Source: Avena insularis
Lineage: Eukaryota > Streptophyta > Magnoliopsida > Poales > Poaceae
NCBI GenBank assembly: GCA_023614405.1
Contig: CM042697.1
Coordinates: forward strand, 160,618,149-160,682,148
Direction: 5' to 3'
Length of the DNA stretch: 64,000 bases
The notes beneath the pieces are model-generated. The model made no database searches. It was given only the letters and a program-made list of their open reading frames with translations, and was not told where the DNA came from. Numbering within the stretch: the first letter of the stretch is position 1; each line of letters begins with the position of its first letter. The translations under genes were made by a program, and so were the position numbers. This document shows positions 10,733-21,655 of this stretch, one piece after another.

Positions 10733-10824
10733 TTTATTTCACTAAGCTACTCTAAAATGCTTGGAGGAGCAGTTGTGTTTTCGCTGCGGTGGTGATACAG
10801 GCGCCCTCTCCCGCCCCGCACCTT

Positions 10825-10833
10825 CTATTTATG
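10825..10833 (-). promoter_or_regulatory. Possible TATA box for the GRF pseudogene
   Basis: On the minus strand CACATAAATAGAAGG sits about 95 bp upstream of the ATG at 10732, with a GC-rich segment just downstream, as expected for a plant core promoter. Confidence 0.4.
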
Positions 10834-11599
10834 TGGCCCTAACATGGTGAGTTGTCGCCTATGGGACAGAAAAACTATGCAAAAGTCATCGTGTGGGTGT
10901 GAAAAAGCTGGCCAACGTGTGTGATGCGCGGACGGTGTGCATATTCCTGCAAAAAGGGGATTCTTTCGAAAAAGTTGATGTGCGCGGCGACGCGACTTAG
11001 AGATGCAAGGAATCGTTTAAAGTTGTTGATGTGGGTCAAGAATCTTATAAAGGTGATGTGGTGCCTCAAGAATCTTTGATACGTCCACGTCAAATCATTA
11101 GTACAGGAGTGTAATCTATAAGACCTACTATGATGTTAGCGCATGTGTCCACAATCTATGATAAAGTTCCCGTGCGTCAACAATAGTTAATTTTTTTTCA
11201 AGAATCTTAGAGACCTCCTATGAGATCCGCTGCACATATTTAAAAAATGTTAAAGCTAGTTACTCTACTGCAGGCATACCAGGGCTATTATAAAAAAAGA
11301 ATTATGCGGATCTATTAAAGAACAGACAGAGAACTAGGCTATTATAAAAAAAATTATGCATTTAAAAACGAAATGGGCAACACGTAAGCTTTCTTGAAAA
11401 TTGCAAAAATGGCAGGATGTGTAGGTCTCATGATCTGTCGCACGAGGATCTATTGTTCGTCGCTCTCTCTCTAGTCCTTTTCCTTTTTAATGTATATACG
11501 GTGGCGCCCCTACACCACTAAAAATGGCCGCACACATACACAACGCCGCGATGCGTCCTCCCACTACCCCACTAAATAATATCGCGTCGCCGCTACAAA

Positions 11600-12016
11600 C
11601 ATCGCCCTAGTAGTTGGTGCGGTGTGTGTGTGTGTGTGGGGGGGGGGGTGGCGTTTTGTATCGGGCTTGGCGGCGCGATGTCTCCATCCCATAAAGTTGT
11701 GTGCGGTTGGGTGTCATCGATGCCTAGACCGCGACGCCTAGGCGGACATAAAAGACGCCGTCGCCCCCGGCCACGCACACGCGCCCCGTAAAGGGAAAGG
11801 GACTGGGGGGGGGGGGGGGGAGCGACGAACAATACGTCTTGGTCCGACCGATTGCCACGCGGCCATCGCCTACTCCCCCACGAGGGGGATACGATGCTGA
11901 AATAGCAGGATGGAGACCAACACCCAACCACACACAACTTTATGGGATGGAGACATCGTGCCGCCAAGCCCGATACAAAACAACACCCCCCATCGCACCA
12001 ACTACTAGGGTGATGG
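11600..12016. repeat. Foldback element with about 100 bp inverted arms
   Basis: The left arm (about 11,600-11,720) has CCTAGTAGTTGGTGCG, TTTGTATCGGGCTTGGCGGC and CATCCCATAAAGTTGTGTG. The right arm (about 11,915-12,016) carries their reverse complements in the opposite order, ending CACCAACTACTAGG. The loop of about 200 bases includes a run of 16 G (11,805-11,820). The left arm contains a (GT)n-G run (11,622-11,648) absent from the right, so one arm expanded later. No flanking target duplication is clear. It could be a foldback MITE or a palindrome from an inverted duplication. Confidence 0.75.
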
Positions 12017-12431
12017 CGACGAACGATAAGTCCGGTTCCGATAGATCCTGAGACCAACATATTTTTCCATTTTGTGCCTTTTCTAAGACAGCTTAAAAAA
12101 AACACCCGTCGAACTGCAAATGCACAAAGAAAATTTAAATAGCCAGGATATCTGTCCGCTTTTATAAAAATATTATTGACCCACGTCAATGCATACGGTA
12201 CCCCCATCGCAGCTTTTGTGTATGTGTGTGGGGGAGAGGGGTGGTGTGTGTGGGGGGGGGCGCATTCTGAGTCGCTAATTAAACACACGGACACTAATTA
12301 AAAATACATATAGTTCATGATGATGCGGGACGTGATCAACGAAAACACATGCTGCTGGTACATTTTGGGCGGCGAGACAACGGGATGAACTAATACTGCG
12401 TAACTTCCTTAGTTGGAAGGTAAAAAACTAC

Positions 12432-13143
12432 CTATGATGCAATCCTTGCTATGATGACGAGCACTAGTAGCAGTATGATGATTTTTTGAGTGCGGATAGT
12501 AGATCCTGCAGCCATGAGCCGGGCTTGGTATTGCTCTTCTGTAGTTTCTGCCACTTTGCTCTTGCGTGAAGCAGCCACCAGTTCATCCTGCATCTTCACT
12601 AGCTCCGCCCTTGTTGCCGCAGCTATCTCATCCTGATCTTTTATTACCTGTTCGAGACGCCTGGTGCGCTGCAAAGCCACTGCGTTGGCGTAGTGCTTCA
12701 GAAGGTCCTCCCAGATCCACAAGAAACAGCCCTGCATAGTACCTAGATCCGCGCGCTGGGCGTGTTAGCTCCATCCTACTGAATGAAATCAGGCTAATCT
12801 AGCGACCACTAACTTAACACGGCGAGCGGCATACCTGGATTCCCCTGAAGCAGTTGCATCTGACCAACTGCCTTGCTGGGTTCCCGCACCTGAGGAAGAT
12901 CCGGTTGCGGTTGCTCGCGGTGTTTGCTACGAAAGATGCTGCGGGCCTGAGGCAAGCGCACAAAATAACCGGATTAGCCTCGCCTGCAGCGAGAGATGCG
13001 TGGAGATCAGCGTCGATGCGGTGCCCGATGCTCACTATGGCACTGCCGGCGCCCGACGCGGATGATGAAGAGTCGATTGCCGACACCTTCTCTTTTGAGC
13101 AGCTATGGCAGCTATTTTCCCGCAAGATACTCGAAGGCTCCAT
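12432..13143 (-). CDS. GRF-type zinc finger, coiled-coil and C-terminal membrane anchor protein
   Basis: There are two exons: 13143-12835, then 12731-12432, with a GTATGC donor and a TATGCAG acceptor, in phase, giving about 202 residues. Residues about 58-110 form a GRF-like finger: LCACLRPAASF, NRNRIFLRC, then CNCFRGIQ and, across the intron, GCFLWIWEDL. The third position of the CxCG signature is Leu instead of Gly. After it come about 50 residues of predicted coiled coil (RTRRLEQVIKDQDEIAA and on) and a C-terminal hydrophobic segment (IIILLLVLVIIARIAS). This finger, coiled-coil and tail-anchor plan is common among plant GRF proteins of unknown role. The finger may bind single-stranded nucleic acid and the tail would anchor the protein in a membrane. 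It shares layout with the defective copy at 10,272-10,732. Confidence 0.6.
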
Positions 13144-13510
13144 TGAAATGTACGGAAGTAATTCTGTGTCAACTGGAAATTTGCCTCTCTTGTAATGTAT
13201 GCAACTCGACTAACCGGACTACTTATGAGCTCCTCGTGTGTGAGCTATCTGGACCTTACCGTGTTGCCCTTTGTCCAAGGCCCGTTGCATATTCGACCCT
13301 CTAAGATATGTTAGTTACACCTGGGATGCGTGGGCTGGATTTGGAAAAAGACAAGTGGTCTGCTAAGACACGTACGGGGCAGTGTACGAGAACCTGCTTG
13401 CACCGGAGATTAGGGATGGTGCATGTCTGCTCTAGCTGGCCATGTGTCGTGTGCATGGCCCATGCGCAGCTACCACCACCCCGTGCGTAGCTACCACCCA
13501 TGACACAAAA
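13144..13510. other. Gene-island edge, no gene supported
   Basis: This contains the likely promoter side of the minus-strand GRF gene. GCGYAGCTACCACC occurs twice near 13,467 and 13,487. Transposon homology starts immediately to the right at about 13,511, so this is the boundary between the gene island and the repeat block. Confidence 0.5.
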
Positions 13511-13732
13511 TTATTTTCGTTCACTTATATGCCCCAAACGACAATGCCATAAATAGGTAGGACTCAAATCATTAGGCCAAAGCCTTTTAGCACTAACATT
13601 GTAAACATATGCATCATCAAGATTTAAAATAAATAACCCATTCACAATGGAAGCATCAGCCATAAACATATAATTCTTAGAGATTACACAACCATTGTTT
13701 GCACTCGCGAATGAATAACCATCCCTCATCAA
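13511..13732 (-). pseudogene. Copia GAG-pre-integrase domain fragment
   Basis: This encodes a typical pre-integrase stretch: MRDGYSFASANNGC, then SPTYLWHCRLGHISERK, with the H-x-x-x-GH pattern that precedes integrase. Homology stops right after GHISERK at 13,511, marking the truncation point of the element. It is out of frame with the protease segment upstream. Confidence 0.85.
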
Positions 13733-13785
13733 TCATGAAGGTGATAAAATGTTTCGGCCCATACTAGGAATGTAATAACAATTAT

Positions 13786-14871
13786 TCAACTCCATAATAA
13801 ATCCTGACGAAAGGTGAAGTTGCATGACGCTGACAAACAATGCAGCAACCCTTGCTTTATTTCCGATACGAAAATCCACTTCGCTTTCTGCACTTCTCTA
13901 GTCCTTATTATCCCCTGCATCGAATTGCAAATATGAGCAACCGATCCGGTATCAAATACCCAAGAGTTAACATAGGAATCAACGAGAAGAATGTCCACAA
14001 CATTTACAACAAGCGTACCTAAGTGGGAAGTACTCTTACTTCCACTCTTCTTCAAAGAAGCCTGGTACTTGCTGCCGTTTCTCTTCCAGTGGCCATGTTC
14101 ATGACAGAAGAAGCACTCAGTGTCTTCTACAGGTCCAGCCTTTTGCTTGGGTGCAGGCTTAGGGATCGTATCCTTAGCCTTGCCCTTCTTCTTCCAAGAA
14201 GTACCCTTTTTCTTGAAGCTAGGCTTGTTCTGCACAACCATCACATTGCTATGCCCTGCACACTTCTTCATGTCACTTTCTGCTGTTTTTAGCATCCTGC
14301 ATAACTCATTAAGGCCCTTCTCCACCCCATGCATATGGTAGTTCAAAATGAACTGGACATAGCTGGATGGAAGAGACGCCAAAATGAAGTCGGTGGCCAA
14401 CTCTTGGCCTAGTGGAAAACCAAGTTTTTCCAAAGTCTGACTATAACCAACCATTTTGATCACATGGGGGCCTACAGCTGCTCCCTCTGCCAGCTTGCAT
14501 TCGACAAAGGACTTGGCAATATTGTACCTCTCAGTCCTTGCCTGATCTTGGAACATGTACTTAAGCGCGACGATCATATCGTATGCATCCTGATCCTCAA
14601 ACTTCTTTTGGAGTTCAGGTTCCATGCATGCAAGCATAAGATAGCTAACCTCAAGAGAATCATCACATGCTCTCTTGTAGGCGTTCTTTAGGGCAGCAGA
14701 TGCATTATCAGCAGGTTCATCGGGGATTGGGGTATCCAGAACCGTTTCCTTTTTATCAAAACTGAGAATAATTCTCAGGTTATGGACCCAATCCGAATAG
14801 TTTGTTCCATTTAGTTTATCTTTGTCAAGAATCGAACGCAAAGAAAAATGTGATGCAGTGTTCGGTGCCAT
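13786..14871 (-). pseudogene. Copia gag-protease segment
   Basis: The start is taken at ATG 14871-14869 (MAPNTASHFSLRSIL), just after a TTGTAG acceptor-like site. Residues 10-200 are a copia gag domain (LNGTNYSDWVHNLRIILS, SYLMLACMEPELQKKFE, LASLPSSYVQFILNYH). A Lys-rich stretch leads to a zinc knuckle CFFCHEHGHWKRNG in which the last Cys is Gly. The aspartic protease active site WVFDTGSVAHIC follows, then the frame degenerates near 13,870. Gag would form the particle and the protease would process the polyprotein. The damaged knuckle and shifts argue against function. Confidence 0.85.
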
Positions 14872-16260
14872 TGATCTACAACAGAAAACATGCAAAATAC
14901 TAAGCCATGTAACCATGAAAGAGTAAAACATATTAAACAATTTAATAGCATATACTGCCACTTAAATCAATATCCCTCTATTGATACTAAGTGATTCAAG
15001 ATCCACAATTAACAAGTCGACTAGTGAGCTTTAGCATCACTGCTAGAAGACAAGGTAAATAGGTAAGCAACACTTGCTAATCATATCACATATGACTCTT
15101 GTTGTTGGGTGACATCTCTATGTCAAAACTAGGCGCCCAACCTTTATGCCCCAAGGTCCTTAACAGTTAAGATGACCTTGTCAAGCTCACCAACCCTTAT
15201 GCGTGTAGGTATCCGATACAAACCCATCCAACCAAGGAAAACCGCGACACCCTAATTTTATAGGCCCACCAACGATTGTACATGGCATAGGATGGTGCAA
15301 GGTTTGGTTGGGAGGGCATGGTTTAACTTAAGCGTTGTGAGGGATCGTTCTACTTCTATCATCTAATCATGCATAGAGTAAAATGCATAAGAATAGCATT
15401 CACATAGTTGTGACACAGTATGTCCCATTTTCTCATGGTGATCTCTATCGCCATAGAACCTGTCCACCATGATGATCTCCATCTTCATGTTCCATGCGAG
15501 CCATCCTCCAAGTGATGAGTCCTCCAAGAACTAACACAAGATATTACCCCTAACAGCTAGTAATCAAAATTACATAGAATTGGGATCATCACAAGTTGGC
15601 ACGCAGGCCATTACAATAATTGACAACACACATGGCTCCAGCCGTGTTGCCCTACTCACGACACGCAGGTCATGATAAAATCCATACATGTATCACATAC
15701 ATATATGGGCCATACTGATCACATACATCCTGCAAAAACAAGTTATGCATAGAATCACATTCTACCGGATCATGTGACCTCGCAACACCTAGTTACCTTA
15801 ACGAGATACAAAAAAGTGCTATGACCAGGGGGGTCTAGGGGGTCTCCCCCTGCGGGATTCGAAGGGGCAGCGCCCCTTGCGGTAAACTGTGAAAAATGAG
15901 AGATCGTATCTATACAATTTTCTTTAAGGATTTTGATCGGCAAATCAAATTTACCATAAACCGTCTGTTGTCCCGATCTGATCAAACTCCTTTGATCACG
16001 GTACATCGATTTTAGATCTAGGTTCCGATTCGATCAATCATATTGATCTTCGCGTGATTCAATAGGATTTATGTGTCACTGTCTACCCCGATGGCGGAAA
16101 CCGACCGGTAGGGGTAAGTCGTTCGACTACCTCAGAATCACGATCACGGAAAGCAAGATCATAGATCAATCCTGAACCACCGCAATATAAACGATCACAT
16201 CATTCATATCAATCTATATATCACCATATGCAACCATCCCGAACCTATAACTGAACAACA
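14872..16260 (-). other. Copia 5' leader between primer site and gag
   Basis: This is a long untranslated leader with no ORF. It contains a compact GC-rich hairpin-like block at about 15,824-15,879 (AAGGGGCGCTGCCCCTT with flanking G/C runs) that stands out from the surrounding DNA and could fold in genomic RNA. Confidence 0.6.
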
Positions 16261-16276
16261 TCGGTTCTGATACCAC
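16261..16276 (-). promoter_or_regulatory. Primer binding site, methionyl-tRNA type
   Basis: Directly inside the LTR the minus strand reads GTGGTATCAGAACCGA, which carries the TGGTATCAGA core complementary to the 3' end of initiator tRNA-Met, the usual primer for copia elements. Confidence 0.85.
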
Positions 16277-17570
16277 TGAAGGGATACGGGTAGGCTACAC
16301 TAGCGCAAATCAAAATTTTCTACCGCTTAAACCAGGATTACTATTGTCATAGATCACGGGATTACCACTAGACGCGCAGTTGCGGAACTTGATGAAGCGC
16401 GTCGAGGAAGTGCAGATGATCTATGTCTCCTCCTCTTTCTCGTCCCACGAGAAGCTCCCCTTGCGCGGCTCCTCAAAGCGCTACATATGCAGCGTCTCCG
16501 AGGTATCCACACGTACAGGGTGGAAGCATCAGACACCGAACTGCTAGGTCCGCGCATGCAACACAGGCGTGAGGAGTGGCGGCTGGGTGGAATGGTCTAA
16601 CCCTGGTCAGCACTCCCCACCCTCTCTCATATAGGCGTTCCTAGTGGCCTTCTACATTAGCAGCCCATTAGTAGCCTAAGCCTGGTATAATTCGGATCTA
16701 ATCCTTATTAGGCTTCCAGCCTCTTAAGTGTGTGACCCTATAGGTTCATATACGTATAGACATGACACGAATACACTTATTCTGTCAATAGTTGGTAGCG
16801 GCCTCTAGCAAGATGTGCCAACTCCTAAACGCATACAAAGATCATATCGGACGAACCATCACAAGGTTTAGTACATGTATTTCCCTTTGCCTCACGATAT
16901 TTGGTCTAGCTCCAAGCTGACCGCCCTTTCTCGATACTGTGATTCAGAATCTCTTTACTAGGTTAACTATTAACCATATGTAGCACAACCATGCATTTAT
17001 GGATCCGATCACTCGAGGGGCCCAGAGATATCTCTCTCAAGTAGAGAGGGGGAAATCCCATCTTGATTGACCATGCCTTGCAGCATGTTTCAGGAAAAAC
17101 CCGAAAGCTACCTTTATAACTACCCAGTTACGGAGTAGCGTCTGATAGCCCCAAAGTATGTCGATCCACATCTCAAATACATGCGACAATCTCAGGTCTA
17201 AGGACAAAACGTACACGATGTGTAGAGAGAGAGCTGCAACTAATTGCCAGTCTCAAGTTGGGTCAGTCCAACCCTATGTTCATAACATGTGTCCACATCA
17301 TTGGTTTGACATCTCCATGTCTATGACTTGCGAAACATAGTCATCAACCAATCGATGTGCTAGTCTAATATTCACATGTGTCCTCACATGAACTCCGACT
17401 AGGGACAACTATTAAATAACCATACAAGTAAAGAGTTTCATAAACAATTCACATAATTGCCAATCAATACAAGTTGCCTGATATGGATATTCAAGGAACA
17501 ATACAATAACTCATGGATACATAAGAAATATAATCATCTCTATGATTGCCTCTAGGGCATATTTCCTTCG
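16277..17570 (-). repeat. Copia 5' LTR
   Basis: The LTR is 1,294 bp. On the minus strand it begins CGAAGGAAATATGCCCTAGA (the first T of TG has become C) and ends TATCCCTTCA, so its ends form the inverted pair TGAAGG/CCTTCA. ATATGCCCTAGAGGCAAT near the start is typical of grass copia LTRs. Confidence 0.85.
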
Positions 17571-18329
17571 TGATATGTGTACACAACTTGCAGATAAGAT
17601 CACAAACAATACTATCATCATGAATCAATAATAAGTTCAAATCTGAGATCATGGCACTCGGGCCCTAGTGACAAGCATTAAGCACAACAAGTTGCAACAA
17701 AGTCAAATAACACTAATAGAGATACTAGGCACAATGCCCTAATAATCTTATTTCATTACATGATAGAACTCATCCAATCCCTACCATCCCCATAGCCTAC
17801 AGGGGGGATTCTCACTCATGGATGAGGGAAACATGGATGGTTGATGGAGAGGCGTTATTAATGATGATGATGGCGATGATACTCTCCAAATTCTCCATCC
17901 CGGCAGGGTGCCAGAACGGAGTTTCTGGTGGTGGCAGCGCAGCGGAACTCTTTCTAGAAAAACGTCGACCCCCCTGAGTTTTTAGGTCAGAAGGCAACTT
18001 ATAGGCGAAGAGGGAGGCCGAGGGAGTGCCTGAGGAGGCCACACCCCCTCCATGCCGGCTAGGCCTGGCCCGCATGGCAAGGTGTATGGGCCCCTCAGGC
18101 CCCCACTCCATCTCGTGTTCTGGCTCCGTGAGTCTTCTGGTGAAATATGATTTTTGACATATTTTCCAGGATTTTTCCTGATAGTTGATTTTCTGCACAA
18201 AAACTAGACACCAAGGTAATTCTGCTGAAAACAACGTCTGTCCGTGTTAGTTGTATCCAAATCACACAAGTTTAGAGGATAAACAATAGCAAAAGTGTTT
18301 GGGAAAGTAGATATGTTTTCAACGTATCA
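17571..18329 (-). mobile_element. Truncated gypsy-type LTR
   Basis: Read on the minus strand from 18,329 it starts TGATACGTTGAAAACATATC, the 5' end of a Pooideae gypsy LTR. It carries a GC-rich promoter block with TTCGCCTATAAGTTGCC near 18,000, and is cut at 17,571 where the copia LTR begins. About 760 bp remain. The right edge against element Z is intact. Confidence 0.75.
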
Positions 18330-18477
18330 GAAGCGAAGGAGGCACAAAAATAGATTATCATTGTATTTATGACTATAATAAGAAGGGCTCTATTAATGAA
18401 TTATCTAAAGAACTTTACTTAGATTCATATCTTGTGTTGCAAGTTGTTAAAGCTTTTACATAACATATCGATGCTCC

Positions 18478-19296
18478 AAAGGAGGGTCCGATCAAGTATG
18501 ATCCACCGCCTGAACCTAAAAAGAAAAAAGAAGCTAAAGCAACACTGGCCTCCCTAGAACCAATGTATGAGATACCTTTTTCTAACACTGCAAAAAAGCA
18601 TATTTTGGAATATGAACATGTCGAAACAGTACAGGAGAAGAAGGAAGAGGAAAGTGTACTAGAAGTTGAAGAACATCCGGAGGAAACCAAAGATGAAGAG
18701 GTAACCAAGGAGGAAATTATGACTATGTATGCACATTGTAACATAGTTGAACTTGATGAAGAGACTTCTGTATTGGTTGAAGGTAAAATTAAGGTAAAAG
18801 ATGTGGGTAAGCCTATTCTTTCCTACATATTTAAAGAAACCTCGCATTATGGTTTATGTGATCTTGGTACTATAGTTAATGTTATATCTTATGATTTTTA
18901 TTTAGAAATAAAAGAAGAGATAGCACCGGCTACAATAGAAAATACTGATATGACAATCATGTTAGCCAATAAAAATCTTAGAATTCTAATGGGAGTAGTT
19001 GAAGATGCAACTGTCACAATTGGCAATACAAATTTCCCTATCGATTTTGTAGTTGTTGATATGCTAGCTCACACTCTTTGTCCAATTATATTTGGAAGAA
19101 ACTTTTTAAGCGATATAGGTGCCACATTTGATTTCAGAAAGGAGATTGTGTCTCTTAAGCTTTGGGAAGCAGAAAAAGAATTCCACTTTTCCAAATTTAA
19201 AGACAGACCTCTACAGATACAAGTAGAAGAGAAAGAAAAAACTATTGAGGAGATGGCAGCTCTCTTCTTTAGTAATCAAGAAGAAGAAACAAATTA
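18478..19296 (+). pseudogene. Element Z gag tail and aspartic protease
   Basis: The frame from about 18,478 reads IKYDPPPEPKKKKEAKATL (basic gag tail), an acidic Glu-rich linker (residues 40-75 of the ORF), then a retroviral-type protease: YGLCDLGTIVNVISYDFY, where the usual D-[TSL]-G-A has become DLGT, and later CPIIFGRNFLSDIGATFDF. The ORF ends at TAA 19294-19296. The protease would cleave Gag-Pol. Further downstream, 19,322-19,549 is an acidic linker ORF before RT. Stops and shifts follow, so the element is inactive. Confidence 0.8.
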
Positions 19297-19639
19297 AGAT
19301 TCAAATTGTGAAGAAATAATTATGGAGGACAGGTCCCTAGAAGAACTAGAAAGTGAATTCGATTCGCTTCCCATTTTAGGACCTCCAACTGATGAGGCTT
19401 TTGAAGAGCCAAAAAAGATAGGGGATGAAGAATTACCACACCCAGAATTAAAAACTTTACCAGATAATCTTAAATATAGGTTTTTGGACAATACTAGTAA
19501 ATTCCCTGTTATTATTAGTGCTAAACTTTCAGGGGATGAAGAAGAATAACTCATAAATGTACTAAAGGAGCATCGCAGGGCCTTTGGGGTACTCAATGGA
19601 TGATTTGAAGGGCATTAGTCACATGATAACCGTCCATTG

Positions 19640-20037
19640 AATATTCATGGAGGAAGGTGCTAAACCAGTTGCAGAATTCAATAGACGGCTGAAGCCCGAA
19701 ATGAAGGAAGTGGTAAGAAAAGAAATCGTACGCCTACTGGATGCAGGTATAATCTATCCTGTAAAAAAAGTGAATGGGTAAGTCCAGTTCATTGTGTTCC
19801 TAAGAAGGCGGTTTTACTGTTGTTCCTAATAAAAACAATAAATTGATACCTACTAGAACCATCGTTGGACATATGATGTGCATAGATTTTAGGAAATTAA
19901 ATAAAGAAACTAGGAAAGATCACTATCCTTTACCATCCTTAGATCAAACTCTAGAGAGGTTAGCAAACCACACTCATTTTTGTTACTTGGACGGATACTC
20001 TTGTTTTCCCAAATAGTTGTTCATCCTGATGACCAAC
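19640..20037 (+). pseudogene. Element Z reverse transcriptase, N-terminal part
   Basis: In shifted frames the stretch gives VRKEIVRLLDAGIIYPV, WVSPVHCVPKK, CIDFRKLNKETRKDHYPLP and FCYLDGYSCFSQIVVHPDDQ, the fingers and palm motifs of gypsy RT, including the F-x-x-LDGYSGF-type motif with its metal-binding Asp. At least one frameshift lies between WVSPVH and the next block. The domain is cut right after HPDDQ by E2. Confidence 0.85.
20033..20037. repeat. Target site duplication of element E2 (left copy)
   Basis: CCAAC directly precedes the 5' LTR of E2 and recurs at 39,080-39,084 directly after its 3' LTR. Confidence 0.92.
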
Positions 20038-21538
20038 TGATACGTCCAATTTGCATCACCATTCTATATCATAATTTGCCTCTATTCATTGATATGTGTC
20101 TTATTATGAGGTGTTACTTATGTCTTTTCCTCTGTTTTTGCATGTTGGATGATTCTTGGAGGATGGAGTGCTGGAGTCAGGTTTCTGATGGAAAAAGAGG
20201 TGTTTTGATGCAATTTCGTGAAGATTAAAAATATTGGAAATTTATATTCTCCCCGAAGAAGAAGGAAGCCAGAAGGGAGGCATAGCTAGGCCACATGGTG
20301 CCATCACCCCCCTAGGCGCTGGCCCACCCTGGGTCGCGCCTAGGGCAGGTGTGGCCCACCTGGCCGGCCTCCAACTCCGCCCTCTCGCCTATATATTCCT
20401 CTCAGAACCATAATACCAGGGAGCAACCACAGAAAGATTCCCGCCGCCTCTGCGGGGCAGAAAACACCGAGAGAGAAAGAGCTCTCCGGCAAACAGATTT
20501 CTGCCGAGGAAATTCCTTCCCAGAGAGGGGAGACCATCGCCATCAACACCATCATCAAGCTAGACTTCATCGGGATCATCATCATCATCATACACACCAT
20601 CATCTCCACCAGCACCATCATCACCACTCCATCCCACTATAACAATCGTGTTGAATACTTGCATTAGTTCTTAGGGGAAACTTTCTCGGTGTTGATCACT
20701 ATTGTAGTTGATGCTTGTGAGTGGAACCATTGGATTATTGTTTATGTTCAGATTGTTATCCATTACCATATCATCTTTGATCTTGATCCATATGATGTCT
20801 TGTGAGTAGTTCGTTTATTTCTTGAGGACATGGAAGAAGTCATGTTGTTAGTAGTGGATATGTGTTGAGTTATTATTCAATGGTTTAGTATTTAAGTTGT
20901 GGTGCTATTCTTCTAGTGGTGTCATGTGAACATCGACTATATGATACTTCACCATTTATGGGCCTAGGGGAATGCATTGTGTATTTGGCTACTAATTGTG
21001 GGGTTGCCGGAGTGACAGAAACCTGAACCCCCGTTAGGATACCTTTGCACAAGGGAGTGTAGGATCTCAGAGTTTAAGGATATGGTTAGGTTTATATCTT
21101 AATTACTTTCCTGTAGTTGCGGATGCTTGTAGGGGGTTTAATCACAAGTATGAATTAGTCCAAGTAAGGTCGGTACATTATCACAGGTTCACCCACACAA
21201 CACTTACAACACCAAAGAAGACTACTCAGCTATTTGAAGCGAAAGCACTTGACAGAATTACCATGTGTCCTCGAGAACGATTGGTCCTTATAAGTATTTC
21301 CACCGGCTTGTCCTTTTGCTAAGAAAGGATTAGGCCACTTGCTGCAGTTGTTCGTTATCTTTATTACCTGCACTTTGTTTTTTTGCTATATCAGAAAACC
21401 CCTAAAAATCCGTTTGCTAAGTATTTACAGAGATTTCCTGCTCCATACCACTAGTCAACACCTTCTGCTCCTCGTTGGGATAGACACTCCTATTTATCGA
21501 AAGTACTACGATACACCCCCTATACCTGTGGGTCATCA
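20038..21538 (+). repeat. E2 5' LTR
   Basis: The LTR is 1,501 bp, starts TGATACGTCCAATTTGCATC and ends CTGTGGGTCATCA. A GC-rich inverted repeat (20,311-20,344) precedes a TATA-type site (CGCCTATATATTCC, about 20,385). A CAT/ATC trinucleotide stretch lies at 20,577-20,635. The leader AGACTATTTTCTAGCGCTGT follows directly. Confidence 0.92.
20311..20344 (+). repeat. Promoter-proximal GC hairpin in E2 5' LTR
   Basis: CCTAGGCGCTGG and its partner GGTCGCGCCTAGG form an imperfect stem about 45-50 bp upstream of the TATA-like site. The 3' LTR copy is at 37,861-37,894. Confidence 0.75.
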
Positions 21539-21655
21539 AGACTATTTTCTAGCGCTGTTGCCGGGGAGTGAAGCGCTATTGAAGAGTGGAACTGGTAAAG
21601 GAAATTTCTACTATGAGTATTGCTTTTTGTTTCTGTTTGTTACTTTGTTTCCAAT
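21539..21655 (+). other. E2 leader with conserved gypsy motif
   Basis: The sequence after the LTR contains TTTTCTAGCGCTGTTGCCGG, the leader motif common to many Pooideae gypsy elements. It appears in element X on the other strand at about 47,797-47,821. The primer-binding tRNA is not obvious. Confidence 0.75.

Larger units (their letters stand above)
10733..12431. other. Intergenic stretch with foldback and simple repeats
   Basis: Beyond the putative promoter at 10,825 there is no gene I support. Bases 11,270-11,360 repeat CAGGCATACC... and GGCTATTATAAAAAAAATTATGC in two imperfect copies. Bases 11,600-12,016 are the foldback described separately. Bases 12,200-12,263 hold mixed GT and G runs. 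The 233-codon minus ORF at 11,593-12,294 is an artefact of the foldback. Confidence 0.5.
13511..17570 (-). mobile_element. Copia LTR retrotransposon, 3'-truncated
   Basis: Read on the minus strand this gives a 5' LTR (17,570-16,277), a methionyl-tRNA-type primer site, a long leader of about 1.4 kb, gag, protease and the start of the GAG-pre-integrase domain. It then ends abruptly near 13,511 without integrase, RT or 3' LTR. Several frameshifts and a damaged zinc knuckle show it is dead. It abuts a gypsy LTR fragment at 17,571, and no target duplication can be checked because the 3' end is gone. Confidence 0.88.
18330..20037 (+). mobile_element. Element Z (gypsy), left part
   Basis: This is the internal region of a gypsy element lacking its 5' LTR and most of gag. 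It holds the gag tail, protease and first part of reverse transcriptase, and is interrupted at 20,037 by element E2. It resumes at 39,085 in the same reading frame once one target copy is removed. The strand is set by the coding direction. Confidence 0.85.

Noticed and set aside
11593..12294. Long minus-strand ORF (233 codons) and its shadows
   Set aside because: It lies across the foldback and GT/G runs, has low-complexity composition (Pro, His, Arg) and opposite-strand ORFs of similar length. Better explained by the inverted repeat.
17812..18234. 140-codon minus ORF
   Set aside because: Lies in the promoter and leader part of a gypsy LTR fragment. Equivalent ORFs appear in other LTRs by composition.
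20340..20642. His-rich and Met-rich ORFs in the E2 LTRs
   Set aside because: Translations of a CAT/ATC trinucleotide repeat in the LTR, repeated at 37,890-38,217.
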